Assembly (NCBI GenBank): GCA_046347625.1
Contig: JAXMFU010000002.1
Span: 806,001-870,000 of the forward strand
DNA from: CAIMUS01 sp046347625
GTDB taxonomy: Bacteria > Pseudomonadota > Gammaproteobacteria > Competibacterales > Competibacteraceae
DNA: 64,000 bases
Direction: 5' to 3'
How positions within the stretch are numbered: position 1 is the stretch's first letter; the number at the start of each line of letters is the position of its first letter. The notes below the pieces were generated by a model. The model saw only the letters and a list, made by a program, of their open reading frames with translations, searched no databases and was not told the DNA's origin. Of this stretch, positions 45,101-53,701 are shown piece after piece. The translations under genes were made by a program, and so were the position numbers.

Positions 45101-47237
45101 CGTAGAGTTCAAGGATAATGTTTTATCCTTCGCGCTGGATGCCGCGGTCACGCTGGGACCGGTGACATTTTCGCTCGATGGGCTGACCTTTGGCAGTTCG
45201 CTTTCCAAATTCGATCCTAGATTTAATCTGCACGGACTCGGTCTGTCGTATTCCGCGCCGCCGGTGACCCTCCAGGGGAGCATCTTAAAACTGCCGGATA
45301 ACGAAAAACTGCCGGATAACGAAAAACTGCCGGATAACGAATTGGGAAAGGGTATAGAGTTTCAGTTCGACGGCATGGTGGCGGTCGAAGCGGCGGAGTG
45401 GGGACTCACCGCGCTGGCTTCCTATGCACAAATGAAGAGCGGGATGCCGTCGCTTTTCGTATTTGCGAGTCTCGATGCAACGCTGGGCGGTCCGCCGTAT
45501 TTCGTCGTCAAAGGGTTGATGGGCGGTTTCGGCTTTAACAGCAGTCTGCAAATGCCGGCATTTGACGAAGTCCTGGATTTTCCTCTACTCGCGATGGGCC
45601 GATCGCGCGAACCCGGCGCCAAGAAAGGCGGTGCGCTGAGCGTATTAGAGATTCTTGAAGGCAAGATACCGGATCACGCGGGCAATACGAAAAAATGGAT
45701 CGAACCAAAAGTGGGCAATTATTGGCTCGCCGCCGGGATTAAATTCACCTCGGCTGAATTAATTCACGGCAAATTCTTACTGCTGGCGGATTTCAGCCAC
45801 GATATGCAGTTTGCCTTGTTGGGCCTGGCATCGCTGCAACTGCCGCAAAAAGTGGCGAACGTCCCGGCGTATGTTTATGTAGAATTGCAACTCGCCGCGG
45901 TCTTGAAGCCAATGGAAGGTTCTTTCTGCATGTCCGCCGCACTCACGGCGAATTCGTACCTGATTACGAAAGACTGCCATCTGACCGGTGGGTTCGTCTT
46001 CTGCATCTGGTTCGGCTCCAACGTCAATGCAGGCCAATTTGTAGTGACCGTCGGCGGTTATCATCCCGCTTTCAAGGCACCGGCGTTTTATCCGTCAGTG
46101 CCGCGGCTCGGTATCAACTGGGCCGTAAGCACTGCCGTCTCGATCAAGGGCGATGCCTATTTTGCCATCACACCGTCGTGCGGCATGGCTGGTGGCGGAT
46201 TGGAAGTGCTGTTTCATTCCGGCGATTTGCGCGCGTGGTTTATTGCCCAGGCGGATATGATAATGACATGGAATCCGTTTTCCTTCCGTGCGGTCATCTC
46301 CGTCGTGATCGGCGTGTCGTACCGCTTAAATCTTGCGGTATGCCATAAAACGGTATCGGTATCGCTCGGCGCGTCGCTCGATCTATGGGGTCCGCCAACC
46401 GGAGGCCGTGTGAAAGTCAATGTCGTCACGGTCAGCTTCACCGTGGAATTTGGCTCGAATGACGCGTTGAATAAAAATTACGAGCCGCTCGACTGGACGG
46501 CTTTCAAAGCCCTTTTACCGGCTCCAACCGAGGTGTGTAAGATAGCGTCCGGCAAAGGTCTCTATAAAACCCTTGATAAAACGGCGAACGGCAACACCAC
46601 CAAGGTCTGGGTCGTGCGCAGCAGTGGATTCACATTCTTCACACAGAGCGCGATTCCTGCCGGCACTATCTCGATTCGCCCGATGAATAAAACCAATGTG
46701 GTCTCTACACATCATCTGGAAATATTTCACGGTTCGCCCGATAGCAAGCCGGACGATACATCGAAATGGACACTGACGCCACGTAAAACCACTCTACCGG
46801 AAACATTGTGGGGCGCGCCGCTCATTGTGGACAAGAAATTCGTCCAAAATCCGACTACTCCAACAGCAACTGTCATTCCCGATCAATTAACCGGCTATAC
46901 GGTATCGACACCGCCGCCGAGCCTCGGCGGAGCGACCGGCCTCGTGCCGCTCACAGCATTGAAGCAAGAATATATCAAACCGCCCATCGGATCGGCGCAA
47001 AATCCACTCGCCGTCAATGCCCAAGCATCACAGGACTACGTGCCGGTGTACAATGAAAATTCCGTCAGCGATATCGTGCATATCGCCGACAGTAACAGTA
47101 CCTCGCAGCGAACCTCGTTATACAAGGTGCTGAAGGAACTCCACTATTATGAAGGTAGTAACAGTGCGCTGAAGGGTATGGCCAAAGAGGCCGATAATTT
47201 ATTTACCGATGCGCCCTTGTCACTTAAGTGTAAATAA
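42111..47237 (+). CDS. Giant 1708-residue protein, DUF6603-like
   Basis: No signal peptide or membrane helix is obvious. Residues ~1-900 consist of repeated beta-rich units with the pattern 'IxxIxNLLxLxDLSFxLxI' and 'GTIxIGxVDVxIEVS'. A Pro/Thr/Ser linker (about 900-975) leads to a second part with KWFTLQKQFGPVQFQRIGVE, LGPVTFSLDGLTFGS and GGPPYFVVKGLMGGFGFNSS, which I recall from DUF6603-type proteins; this is recognition, not a search result. A triple LPDNEK repeat lies near 1064-1078. Base composition changes from AT-rich to GC-richer at about 44.2-44.4 kb within the gene. Function unknown. Confidence 0.6.
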   Translation: MADTMSPILQTIQENLNRAKSSLPDSQLRLDINTIGASADIIIPLFKQTLFQDYLLLKGEIGIISQVEDDKLVVSGTSAEALYDVENMGLVCTFGVSNESTLTFTVKLIPPAISKWRLAASFYELEYTFFENLFYTSPIFILSTYDYYDSNLKINVKKGASLHIQPISFDGSLTPALSLIKSALKQPLPPLYGPLTEDSNSRQLDLRMSFPDINLKVADISFSIVMSQPLLVLSNRHSVFPEHTITTISVQSNVEVGGVNLPLAIQLPSHSSRWQLGLIPGESVELSSIPNFLKSITGIDLLSALPDSVIKIAGFYINVFSVDFDLNSKQFWSLDLGVSSKDSSGTKSSSTLWQIIPNLLEIKDLSFRLHINRVIQQEGTLRTDVMGTIAGTFEIASSLNVLAQISLPIGSALWTLQTSSNLPLSLNQLTKYVGNVDLTSLLPRGLGKIGDFTLVKSILAIDPTTPTLSGFSFTLFSTNNWVIISERLIIENIIIDLSINKPLKSDRELTGYVRGTINIGTVDVEIEVSRYTAAEDWLLIVKSATIPLPSLQDIASLVDADLKNYLPPSLASSSFFINDLDIELDLNNRAVTLVSFILLAEIDWKYYFSSKSSEKYITFSEVSIAIAKSQTEFTGAIVGILQIAGVNITMIADYTNAGWQFQGSTGDGQRIPIRNLIKDIVNLFGHAALPSAIKELTIQNLGIAFNTKTKNFFFTCQSQFPLGTQDSVAITVTIDIKNNDGVYTKSFGGHIEATVEKLDTPLIFELHFAKDNTSSAFIAAYSHTDEAKSLNIIKLIKGFVRTDSELIELIPPTLEIDLKNVLFAYIKSAPAATAKPQQGLLFGVDIGTSINLSNLPLVGKEFPPEQTAGVDDLQLLIASKDFTPEEITTFNSLIPENVTKIPEQPATGKSATSSSAPGIALPKGVKVAAKMQFGGALDTLSLPVFASDQPTPGSTPTQPASSKQPAPTPSTTGATPSSIKWFTLQKQFGPVQFQRIGVEFKDNVLSFALDAAVTLGPVTFSLDGLTFGSSLSKFDPRFNLHGLGLSYSAPPVTLQGSILKLPDNEKLPDNEKLPDNELGKGIEFQFDGMVAVEAAEWGLTALASYAQMKSGMPSLFVFASLDATLGGPPYFVVKGLMGGFGFNSSLQMPAFDEVLDFPLLAMGRSREPGAKKGGALSVLEILEGKIPDHAGNTKKWIEPKVGNYWLAAGIKFTSAELIHGKFLLLADFSHDMQFALLGLASLQLPQKVANVPAYVYVELQLAAVLKPMEGSFCMSAALTANSYLITKDCHLTGGFVFCIWFGSNVNAGQFVVTVGGYHPAFKAPAFYPSVPRLGINWAVSTAVSIKGDAYFAITPSCGMAGGGLEVLFHSGDLRAWFIAQADMIMTWNPFSFRAVISVVIGVSYRLNLAVCHKTVSVSLGASLDLWGPPTGGRVKVNVVTVSFTVEFGSNDALNKNYEPLDWTAFKALLPAPTEVCKIASGKGLYKTLDKTANGNTTKVWVVRSSGFTFFTQSAIPAGTISIRPMNKTNVVSTHHLEIFHGSPDSKPDDTSKWTLTPRKTTLPETLWGAPLIVDKKFVQNPTTPTATVIPDQLTGYTVSTPPPSLGGATGLVPLTALKQEYIKPPIGSAQNPLAVNAQASQDYVPVYNENSVSDIVHIADSNSTSQRTSLYKVLKELHYYEGSNSALKGMAKEADNLFTDAPLSLKCK
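45288..45341. repeat. In-gene tandem repeat (LPDNEK, 18 bp units)
   Basis: Three near-identical 18-base units (AAACTGCCGGATAACGAA, then the same again, then CTGCCGGATAACGAATTG) encode LPDNEK-LPDNEK-LPDNEL inside the 1708-residue protein. It looks like replication slippage. Confidence 0.85.
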
Positions 47238-47255
47238 TATAAAGTGGATAAACCT

Positions 47256-49595
47256 ATGAATGACATCCCTATCGGCGATCTCCGACTCTATGACAATTAT
47301 CTGCCGCAATTGCAGGCGGGCAAGTGGTTCATCCGGGTACGACAAACGCTGACGCACAATGGATCGAAAGTCAACCAAGATACGCTGGAGGCGTCCCAGG
47401 AATTTATCGTAAGTGCTCCTCAATTTTCTATCGACCCTAACCAGATCATTAATCGATATCCGCCTGCCGGAAGCACGGGTCTCTATAGACAAGTATTACC
47501 CTATATCGTGCTGAATGATCCGATGCTGCCATGGGAACGAGAAATGGTTGATCCAAGTCATCATAGACAGCCATGGCTGGCGCTCATGGTTTTTGCAGAA
47601 TCTGAATTGATCGGCGGTGAAACTAATGTAACACGTGCGATCTCTACGACAGTTGGTGATTTCCTGAAGTTGGGTGGAACAACGCTCGCGCCCAAGCCGG
47701 CTAAAGAAGCCGATATCGATAACAGTGCGCCATGCGTATACATGCAAACGCCTGTTTCCATTTTTGCCACCAATGCGCCGCGGCTCAATGAGCTTCGCTT
47801 CCTTTCGCATTGCCGGCAGGTCAATACCGGCGATAAGGCGATGATGGGTTTGAATGAACACGGATTATTTTCTGTCATTATGTCTAATCGTTTTCCCTCC
47901 ACTCCGCCGAAAGGGAGTACACAGCCGGTTAAAAATATTGCCCACTTGGTTTCACTCGAAGGCATGGAAAAATATCTTTTGGCGAATGCATCTTTTGGAT
48001 CGTATGAGACGGTCGCGCTCGTATCGCTGGCGAGCTGGGTTTTTTATTCGTTCCCCGATCGAAGTGAAGACTTCCGGGCGTTGGTTTTAAACCTTGTGGC
48101 TGGAGAAACGGACTTACAAAAAATAACTCCCGACCGTCTGTGGTTGCGGTTAACGCCGCCGGCCACAAGAAGCGGAAGCGACGCCGCTGCCCTGGAGGTC
48201 TCAAAACGCATCAGTGATGGCTACACGCCGCTTTTATATCATACGCGCACCGGTGAAGAAACTTTTGCGTGGTATCGCGGCCCTTTGGCGCCGCTCCTTC
48301 CCGCCTTATTGAAAAAGCAATCGCCTTTTTTCCAGACGCGCACCGCTGAACTGCAGGCGGCCAATGACCTTCCCGCCTTATTGAAAAAGCAATCGCCTTT
48401 TTTCACGGCGGATGCGGCGCTGATCTACGATAAGACGTATGGTGTCTTTGATTGCTCGCTCGCGGCGGCATGGGAAGCAGGACGGCAAGCGGCATTATCC
48501 GACCGGCTCTTTGGCCAACGCCTGCTCGACTTTCGGTGTCGCGCCCATCGCTTTACCGACAGTCTGCAGCAGCGTTTACTCAGCGATCATTTCAGCGAAA
48601 CGCAGATTGATCAGGTGGATATTGCCTCTACCATTCAGGATCAATTTCTATCGCTATTAACATTAAATCGCCAACTGCTGGTTGACATAGGTACTGGTTC
48701 GAATTCACAGCCAGCCACTTTGCAAAAAGTCGTTACTAATACGCCGACAACTTCTGTGAAAGAAGACATCGAGAAGTTCATGAAAGAGGTTTTACCGAAA
48801 TTGCAAACGCCGAAATTGCAAAAGCTGATACAAGATGATCTCGCCCCGATTGCAGAGTGGCTGGGCAAGCTCATGCTGCTCTATCCGCTTCCTTTCAATT
48901 ACCTGGTGCCCGATGAACGTATGCTGCCGGTGGAATCCATTCGATTTTTTTATATCGATCCCAATTGGCTCAATGCGCTTCTCGATGGCGCCTTAAGTAT
49001 TGCATTGGAATCCAGCCGCCAAACCTTTTTTCATAAAATTACCAAAGAAATGATGCACAACGCAGCGATGCAGGCACTTAGCGTTTATCGTAATTCACTG
49101 CGCGGCGTAACCCCGGCCGCACCACCGGCGGCGCCTCCCGTGATATGTGGACTTTTACTGCGGTCCGCATTGGTCACTGGATGGCCGAATCTGGCCGTTC
49201 GTCCAAGAGATGCGGCAGGCAACATGCTCAATATTCTCCGTATGGATCACCTTTCCCCCACGGTTCTATTATGTATCTTCGATGGAGTCCCCGCGGAAGT
49301 CGAATTGAGCGAGCCTCAGGAAGGATTCGGCTTCGGTATCGATGAGGACGGCAAGACAGTATTACGAAATCTCACGACGGCGATTGGCAAAGCAATTGAC
49401 AAAAAATTTCAGGTCCGCGATATGACCGGCGCTACAAAGGCATCTATGCGTGTCCGCGGTGGGCTGACATTGAATATCGCCGAACTTGTCCAAGACCTTA
49501 CCACTGCGCTTAGGGTGGACGCCCTCGGTCCCGCCGCCTTCGCGTTACAAATGGTCAAATCGCCTGAAGCGATCATTTTTAAGAGTCAAATTTAA
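47256..49595 (+). CDS. Giant-cluster protein of unknown family, 779 residues
   Basis: From ATG 47256 the protein starts MNDIPIGDLRLYDNYLPQLQ and AGKWFIRVRQTL, followed by QEFIVSAPQFSIDPNQIINR, YPPAGSTGLYRQVLPYIVLN and LPWERE. This 'target ... YPPxGSxG ... VLPxIVL ... LPWER' block appears in large uncharacterised proteins that I associate with similar clusters, but I know no function. There is no signal peptide, and DNA-binding or catalytic motifs are not evident. An exact 35-base direct repeat (48306-48340 and 48378-48412 approximately) gives the in-frame duplication LPALLKKQSPFF. It starts 18 bases after the previous stop, so it is in the same operon. Confidence 0.6.
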   Translation: MNDIPIGDLRLYDNYLPQLQAGKWFIRVRQTLTHNGSKVNQDTLEASQEFIVSAPQFSIDPNQIINRYPPAGSTGLYRQVLPYIVLNDPMLPWEREMVDPSHHRQPWLALMVFAESELIGGETNVTRAISTTVGDFLKLGGTTLAPKPAKEADIDNSAPCVYMQTPVSIFATNAPRLNELRFLSHCRQVNTGDKAMMGLNEHGLFSVIMSNRFPSTPPKGSTQPVKNIAHLVSLEGMEKYLLANASFGSYETVALVSLASWVFYSFPDRSEDFRALVLNLVAGETDLQKITPDRLWLRLTPPATRSGSDAAALEVSKRISDGYTPLLYHTRTGEETFAWYRGPLAPLLPALLKKQSPFFQTRTAELQAANDLPALLKKQSPFFTADAALIYDKTYGVFDCSLAAAWEAGRQAALSDRLFGQRLLDFRCRAHRFTDSLQQRLLSDHFSETQIDQVDIASTIQDQFLSLLTLNRQLLVDIGTGSNSQPATLQKVVTNTPTTSVKEDIEKFMKEVLPKLQTPKLQKLIQDDLAPIAEWLGKLMLLYPLPFNYLVPDERMLPVESIRFFYIDPNWLNALLDGALSIALESSRQTFFHKITKEMMHNAAMQALSVYRNSLRGVTPAAPPAAPPVICGLLLRSALVTGWPNLAVRPRDAAGNMLNILRMDHLSPTVLLCIFDGVPAEVELSEPQEGFGFGIDEDGKTVLRNLTTAIGKAIDKKFQVRDMTGATKASMRVRGGLTLNIAELVQDLTTALRVDALGPAAFALQMVKSPEAIIFKSQI

Positions 49596-49680
49596 AATGA
49601 ATGATATAAAGATGAAATAGAGTATACCTCGAAAGATCGCATGCTGTGAATCATCAAAATTTCCAATAAAGGATAAACCG

Positions 49681-52600
49681 ATGCCCGATACTCTGCTGGT
49701 TCCAATGGAATTAGACGCACTGGTGGTGAATAATCAATTAGCCGCACGTGACACGTTTCGCTGGTGGACGTTTAATTATAATGCTTTGGATCAATATAAA
49801 TCCCCGGAGCCTCTGGCTTTTAATCAATTTGTCACGGGACAAAAAACGGGGGTGTATTTGCATTGGACGCTGCCCCGTTCCCTACGCAGCGGGCGGACCG
49901 GCCCAACGGTCGGCAGTTCATCGGCGTATCCGCTTGTGCCTAATCGGTGGCTCATCGTGCGCTATAGCCGCACGTCGCCCCAGCCCCTCACCGGATGGGT
50001 TCTCGAAAGTGATTGTCCGACATCACCCGAGACGAATAGTGAGTATACGAGCGCATACCTTGTCGATCCCTCGACCCTCGCCTTGTGGAAGGCTTCAACG
50101 GACAAGAACCGAAATAGCGCGTATGTTTCAAGGGTGTCAGTCTCGCAGGCTAACCCTGATCCAGCTAAACCTATGTATGCCAATCTCGGCATTTCTTTCG
50201 ACATGAAAACCTGGCATGAACGCGCTCCACAGACGATGTTCCTGACCGCTGTCGCCGCGGGCAATGCCGAATTCAGCATCTATGTTGCACATAATCTGAA
50301 TATTTTTTCTTTTTATGATGCACTGCCGGATATACATAAAGATACGATCAGCTATTTTATCACCGGCTGGTATTCCCATGTAACCAAAGACATTGTCACA
50401 CCCGGCAGCGGCAACTACACCGGCGGAACGACGGTCGCCGAGGTATTGAATAGATTGGAATGGACAATAGCGGGTGGCGTGTCGCCGCTGTCGACAATGA
50501 CGCGCAGCCTGTATACCGGTATGGTGTTCTCATTAGACTGGGACCGAGAAGGTAAACCTCCGGGTGATGATCAGACGAAAACTGATATTCCAAAGGATCC
50601 TTTGCAAGTCATCCGTGAAACTCAAAAAATAAATGTCGCGATCGGTAATACGACGATTGATGCATTCAGTACGCTTTTAGGACAGCAGTTAACGTTGTTA
50701 GCCCGCTATGAAAATGTTGATCAGATAATTGCCTTATTGCGCGCATTTCAATACGATCTGCTGCCGATCTTGAACAGTATCAATGGCGATGCGCTGTTAG
50801 AAAAAAAAGTGCGTGACGCCTGGTTCAACTCCAAATCCGGCGGCACGCACTGGGCGATCGTTGCGGAAGGCACCGACGACGATGGTAAAGCCGATTTAAA
50901 AAATGCCGAGTTGACTCCTGAGGAGGCCACCTGGCTTCGACAATTAAACAACGATCAAAAAGCATTGGATGATGCAATGGCGCAGCTATATTCGCTACAA
51001 TGGAATCTTCATGCGGCATGGTGGAAGCAGGGTCATCTGCGGGGTCTTCCTCGCCCAATCCAGGCGGGATTACAGAAGGAATTAAACCTTGACGCAAAAT
51101 TTAAGTCGCTCTTCGATATGACCGATAGCAAAAGCCTTTTATCTCAAGTATTGGCGCAGCTCCAGAAAGTCAATGGCATGCTGGCTACTGTTCCTCAACC
51201 CCTTCCTGCCCCCGGCGTTAATGATCAGGATGCTTTTCTGAAAGGGATTGAGGCATTCGCTAAAAAGAAAAATATTTCCGCAGGTAAAGTGCTCAAAGCG
51301 ATTTCGCAGCCGCGCTATTGGAAAGCAAATAATCCGGTGGTCGTTATCTCCGGCGTAGAACCTTCGTCCGCGTCCGATCCCGATGCAACTCTGACGGTGC
51401 GCCTGACCTCGCAAGTCATTACCGGTTTTTCTGTCGGAGGAAAAGCCGTCAATGCGTCGATCCTGAATTCCGTCATTCCCGTTTTACCCAATACGGGGGC
51501 CATGCCGGATGCAATCCCGGCACTTTTTCAGGAGTTTTTCATGCTCGATCCGGGCAATGCAGATGTGATCGCGCCGCGCATTCAGCAAACGCCCGATGCT
51601 GTGAAGTCGGTAATGAAAGCGCATAAGGCATCCGATTATAAAGGCGTCCTGCCCGACGTTCCGCTCGAGACTTGGTCGCAGCCATGGAATCCGATGTATT
51701 TAGAATGGAAAGTCAAGTATATCCACATTCCTTACGCCTCGAATAATAATCCCAACTGGATATTCAACGGCACGGATTACATGCTCGATCCGAATGCCAA
51801 TGCCGATACCGAGAAGGCACAAGTCGTCGGCGGTATTTCGCTGCTCAGCCCTCACGTACAGACTGTCTTCAGCGCTCGCCTGGACAATTTTATTAAGACG
51901 TATGGCGATCAATCGGGTTTGCAGCAATTATCCAAATGGATTGAAACGGTCGATGACTGGAAATTTCTAGCGCAAGAGCTGGTTAATTTCGGCGATATGC
52001 TGATACAACGCGATGGACGCGCCTTCCGCAGGCCGGGCATCGAAGCAATCCCTTATAATAACAGATCAATTCCGCTCGCCGATATTACTGGCTATCCCGG
52101 TGGCATTACCAATGCACCGTATGCAACACCACCGTCTGGACAAGGATTAATCAACAATGTTCCTTTTATTTTAAACGATGTTAATGTTGACTTTCATGGC
52201 GTTCGGCGGGGACAAATGTATTTTACCGATCTCATCGTATATGATAAATTCGGGCGTGTTCTCAATGTTATCCTTTCCTCATCAAGTTCCGGTCTATATG
52301 ATGCGGAAAATTTTCCCTTGATACACGACCACGCATTAGATATCGATAAAAAGATGCGGGCCATTGCCGCCATTGCCGCGCCCGTGCAATTACCGCCACG
52401 GCTGTTGCAGCATGCGCGGCTCGACATGCTTCTGATCGATCAAAAAGACGATACGAAAATACTTGGGTTAAATAAAGGGGTCAATCCTGTCTGCGGGTGG
52501 ATAATTCCCAATCACTTGGATCAAGACCTGCTACTCTATGCGGCGGATGGGACCAGCACAGGCGAGTTGCGTCTGATTAAACCCGCTTCGGGCGCGAAGC

Positions 52601-53520
52601 AAGTGCGGTGGTTTCCTCCGCATAGCACGATGACGCTCGATCAAGTCGATACGCTCGCGCCGCATGTATTTGCTTTTATCAAAGCAGCGCAAGGACGGAG
52701 TGAAACGGAATTTCAAGCACTGCTGACTGCGATTGACAGCACGCTTTGGACAATCGACCCGCTCGGAAACCGAAGCGATCAAAACCTGACTGTGCTGGTC
52801 GGCCGGCCGTTGGCGCTGGTACGGACGCGGCTGCAATTTAAGCTTGACGGCCCGCCTATCACCGATGTCGGCTGGGCGTCCACCTTTAAGCCGCCGCCGC
52901 CTGATTTTGTGAATGATAATTTCAGTATCCGGCTGGGCGATCAAGCGACACGCGACGATGGCGTTATCGGTTATTTTGTCGAAAAAAAATACGGGAAGCT
53001 TAACAGTGTCGTCGCGCCTCCGTTCGAGCAAAACTATATCAGGCAAATCGGTCCGCTCGGCGCCGCTAAAGGCAATTACATTGATTTATCATTCAATGAA
53101 GAGAGCGTTGCGCATATCACGTTGCTCGTCGATCCGCGCGCAGCCATCCATGCAACGACCGGTATTCTGCCAGTGAAAGAGCTGACTGTCCCCGCCCAGT
53201 TCATTGACGATCCATTAGCCAATATGGAAATTGCTTTCCACGTCGGCCCTTTGCTCACACGCATCCTGCCGACATCCAAGGACGGCGAACAAACGCCGGA
53301 ATTTCCCAATTCCATCGATTATCTGCCGATTGCGGAACAAAATGGCAAATGGTCGTGGTGGGAAAAAGCCGTAGCCGATCCTAACGCACAGCCACCCGTT
53401 GTGACCTGGCAAGGATACGATCTGGCTAAAGCCTTACCTAATGCAGAACTCAAGGGAATCCCGTCTTCGCTGCGCGAAGGATTATTACAGTTAGTCACAA
53501 ATCTTAAAGATAACAAATGA
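49681..53520 (+). CDS. Giant-cluster protein of unknown family, 1279 residues
   Basis: The protein begins MPDTLLVPMELDALVVNNQL, then FRWWTFNYNALDQYKSPEPL and TGVYLHWTLPRSLRSG, and contains VPNRWLIVRYSR. The centre has helical, coiled-coil-prone segments (about 400-520). Later parts have QPWNPMYLEWKVKYIHIPYA, GQMYFTDLIVYDKFGRVLNV and LPPRLLQHARLDM. No signal peptide, membrane helix or catalytic motif is evident. 'EWKVxY' and 'VYDKFGR' recur in large proteins of comparable clusters, which hints at a structural role. It lies 85 bases after the previous gene in the same direction. Function unknown. Confidence 0.6.
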   Translation: MPDTLLVPMELDALVVNNQLAARDTFRWWTFNYNALDQYKSPEPLAFNQFVTGQKTGVYLHWTLPRSLRSGRTGPTVGSSSAYPLVPNRWLIVRYSRTSPQPLTGWVLESDCPTSPETNSEYTSAYLVDPSTLALWKASTDKNRNSAYVSRVSVSQANPDPAKPMYANLGISFDMKTWHERAPQTMFLTAVAAGNAEFSIYVAHNLNIFSFYDALPDIHKDTISYFITGWYSHVTKDIVTPGSGNYTGGTTVAEVLNRLEWTIAGGVSPLSTMTRSLYTGMVFSLDWDREGKPPGDDQTKTDIPKDPLQVIRETQKINVAIGNTTIDAFSTLLGQQLTLLARYENVDQIIALLRAFQYDLLPILNSINGDALLEKKVRDAWFNSKSGGTHWAIVAEGTDDDGKADLKNAELTPEEATWLRQLNNDQKALDDAMAQLYSLQWNLHAAWWKQGHLRGLPRPIQAGLQKELNLDAKFKSLFDMTDSKSLLSQVLAQLQKVNGMLATVPQPLPAPGVNDQDAFLKGIEAFAKKKNISAGKVLKAISQPRYWKANNPVVVISGVEPSSASDPDATLTVRLTSQVITGFSVGGKAVNASILNSVIPVLPNTGAMPDAIPALFQEFFMLDPGNADVIAPRIQQTPDAVKSVMKAHKASDYKGVLPDVPLETWSQPWNPMYLEWKVKYIHIPYASNNNPNWIFNGTDYMLDPNANADTEKAQVVGGISLLSPHVQTVFSARLDNFIKTYGDQSGLQQLSKWIETVDDWKFLAQELVNFGDMLIQRDGRAFRRPGIEAIPYNNRSIPLADITGYPGGITNAPYATPPSGQGLINNVPFILNDVNVDFHGVRRGQMYFTDLIVYDKFGRVLNVILSSSSSGLYDAENFPLIHDHALDIDKKMRAIAAIAAPVQLPPRLLQHARLDMLLIDQKDDTKILGLNKGVNPVCGWIIPNHLDQDLLLYAADGTSTGELRLIKPASGAKQVRWFPPHSTMTLDQVDTLAPHVFAFIKAAQGRSETEFQALLTAIDSTLWTIDPLGNRSDQNLTVLVGRPLALVRTRLQFKLDGPPITDVGWASTFKPPPPDFVNDNFSIRLGDQATRDDGVIGYFVEKKYGKLNSVVAPPFEQNYIRQIGPLGAAKGNYIDLSFNEESVAHITLLVDPRAAIHATTGILPVKELTVPAQFIDDPLANMEIAFHVGPLLTRILPTSKDGEQTPEFPNSIDYLPIAEQNGKWSWWEKAVADPNAQPPVVTWQGYDLAKALPNAELKGIPSSLREGLLQLVTNLKDNK

Positions 53521-53701
53521 TCTGCTAAGAATACGAAGAGGCTTGAAGAGATATGAATCAAAAAACCGAGCATCTAATTGTCTATAAAACCTTAACGAAT
53601 GGAGTCGTGCCAAACCATCTAAGTTCTTGATCTGTCGTATTACGGCTTGATCCAATACTGATGTCATATGTTGTTTCAACCTCTAAATCTGGAGAGTAAA
53701 A

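Noticed and set aside
53552..53629. A 25-codon frame (MNQKTEHLIVYKTLTNG...) before the fibre gene
   Set aside because: Too short and with only a fair ribosome site; could be a remnant but nothing supports a product.
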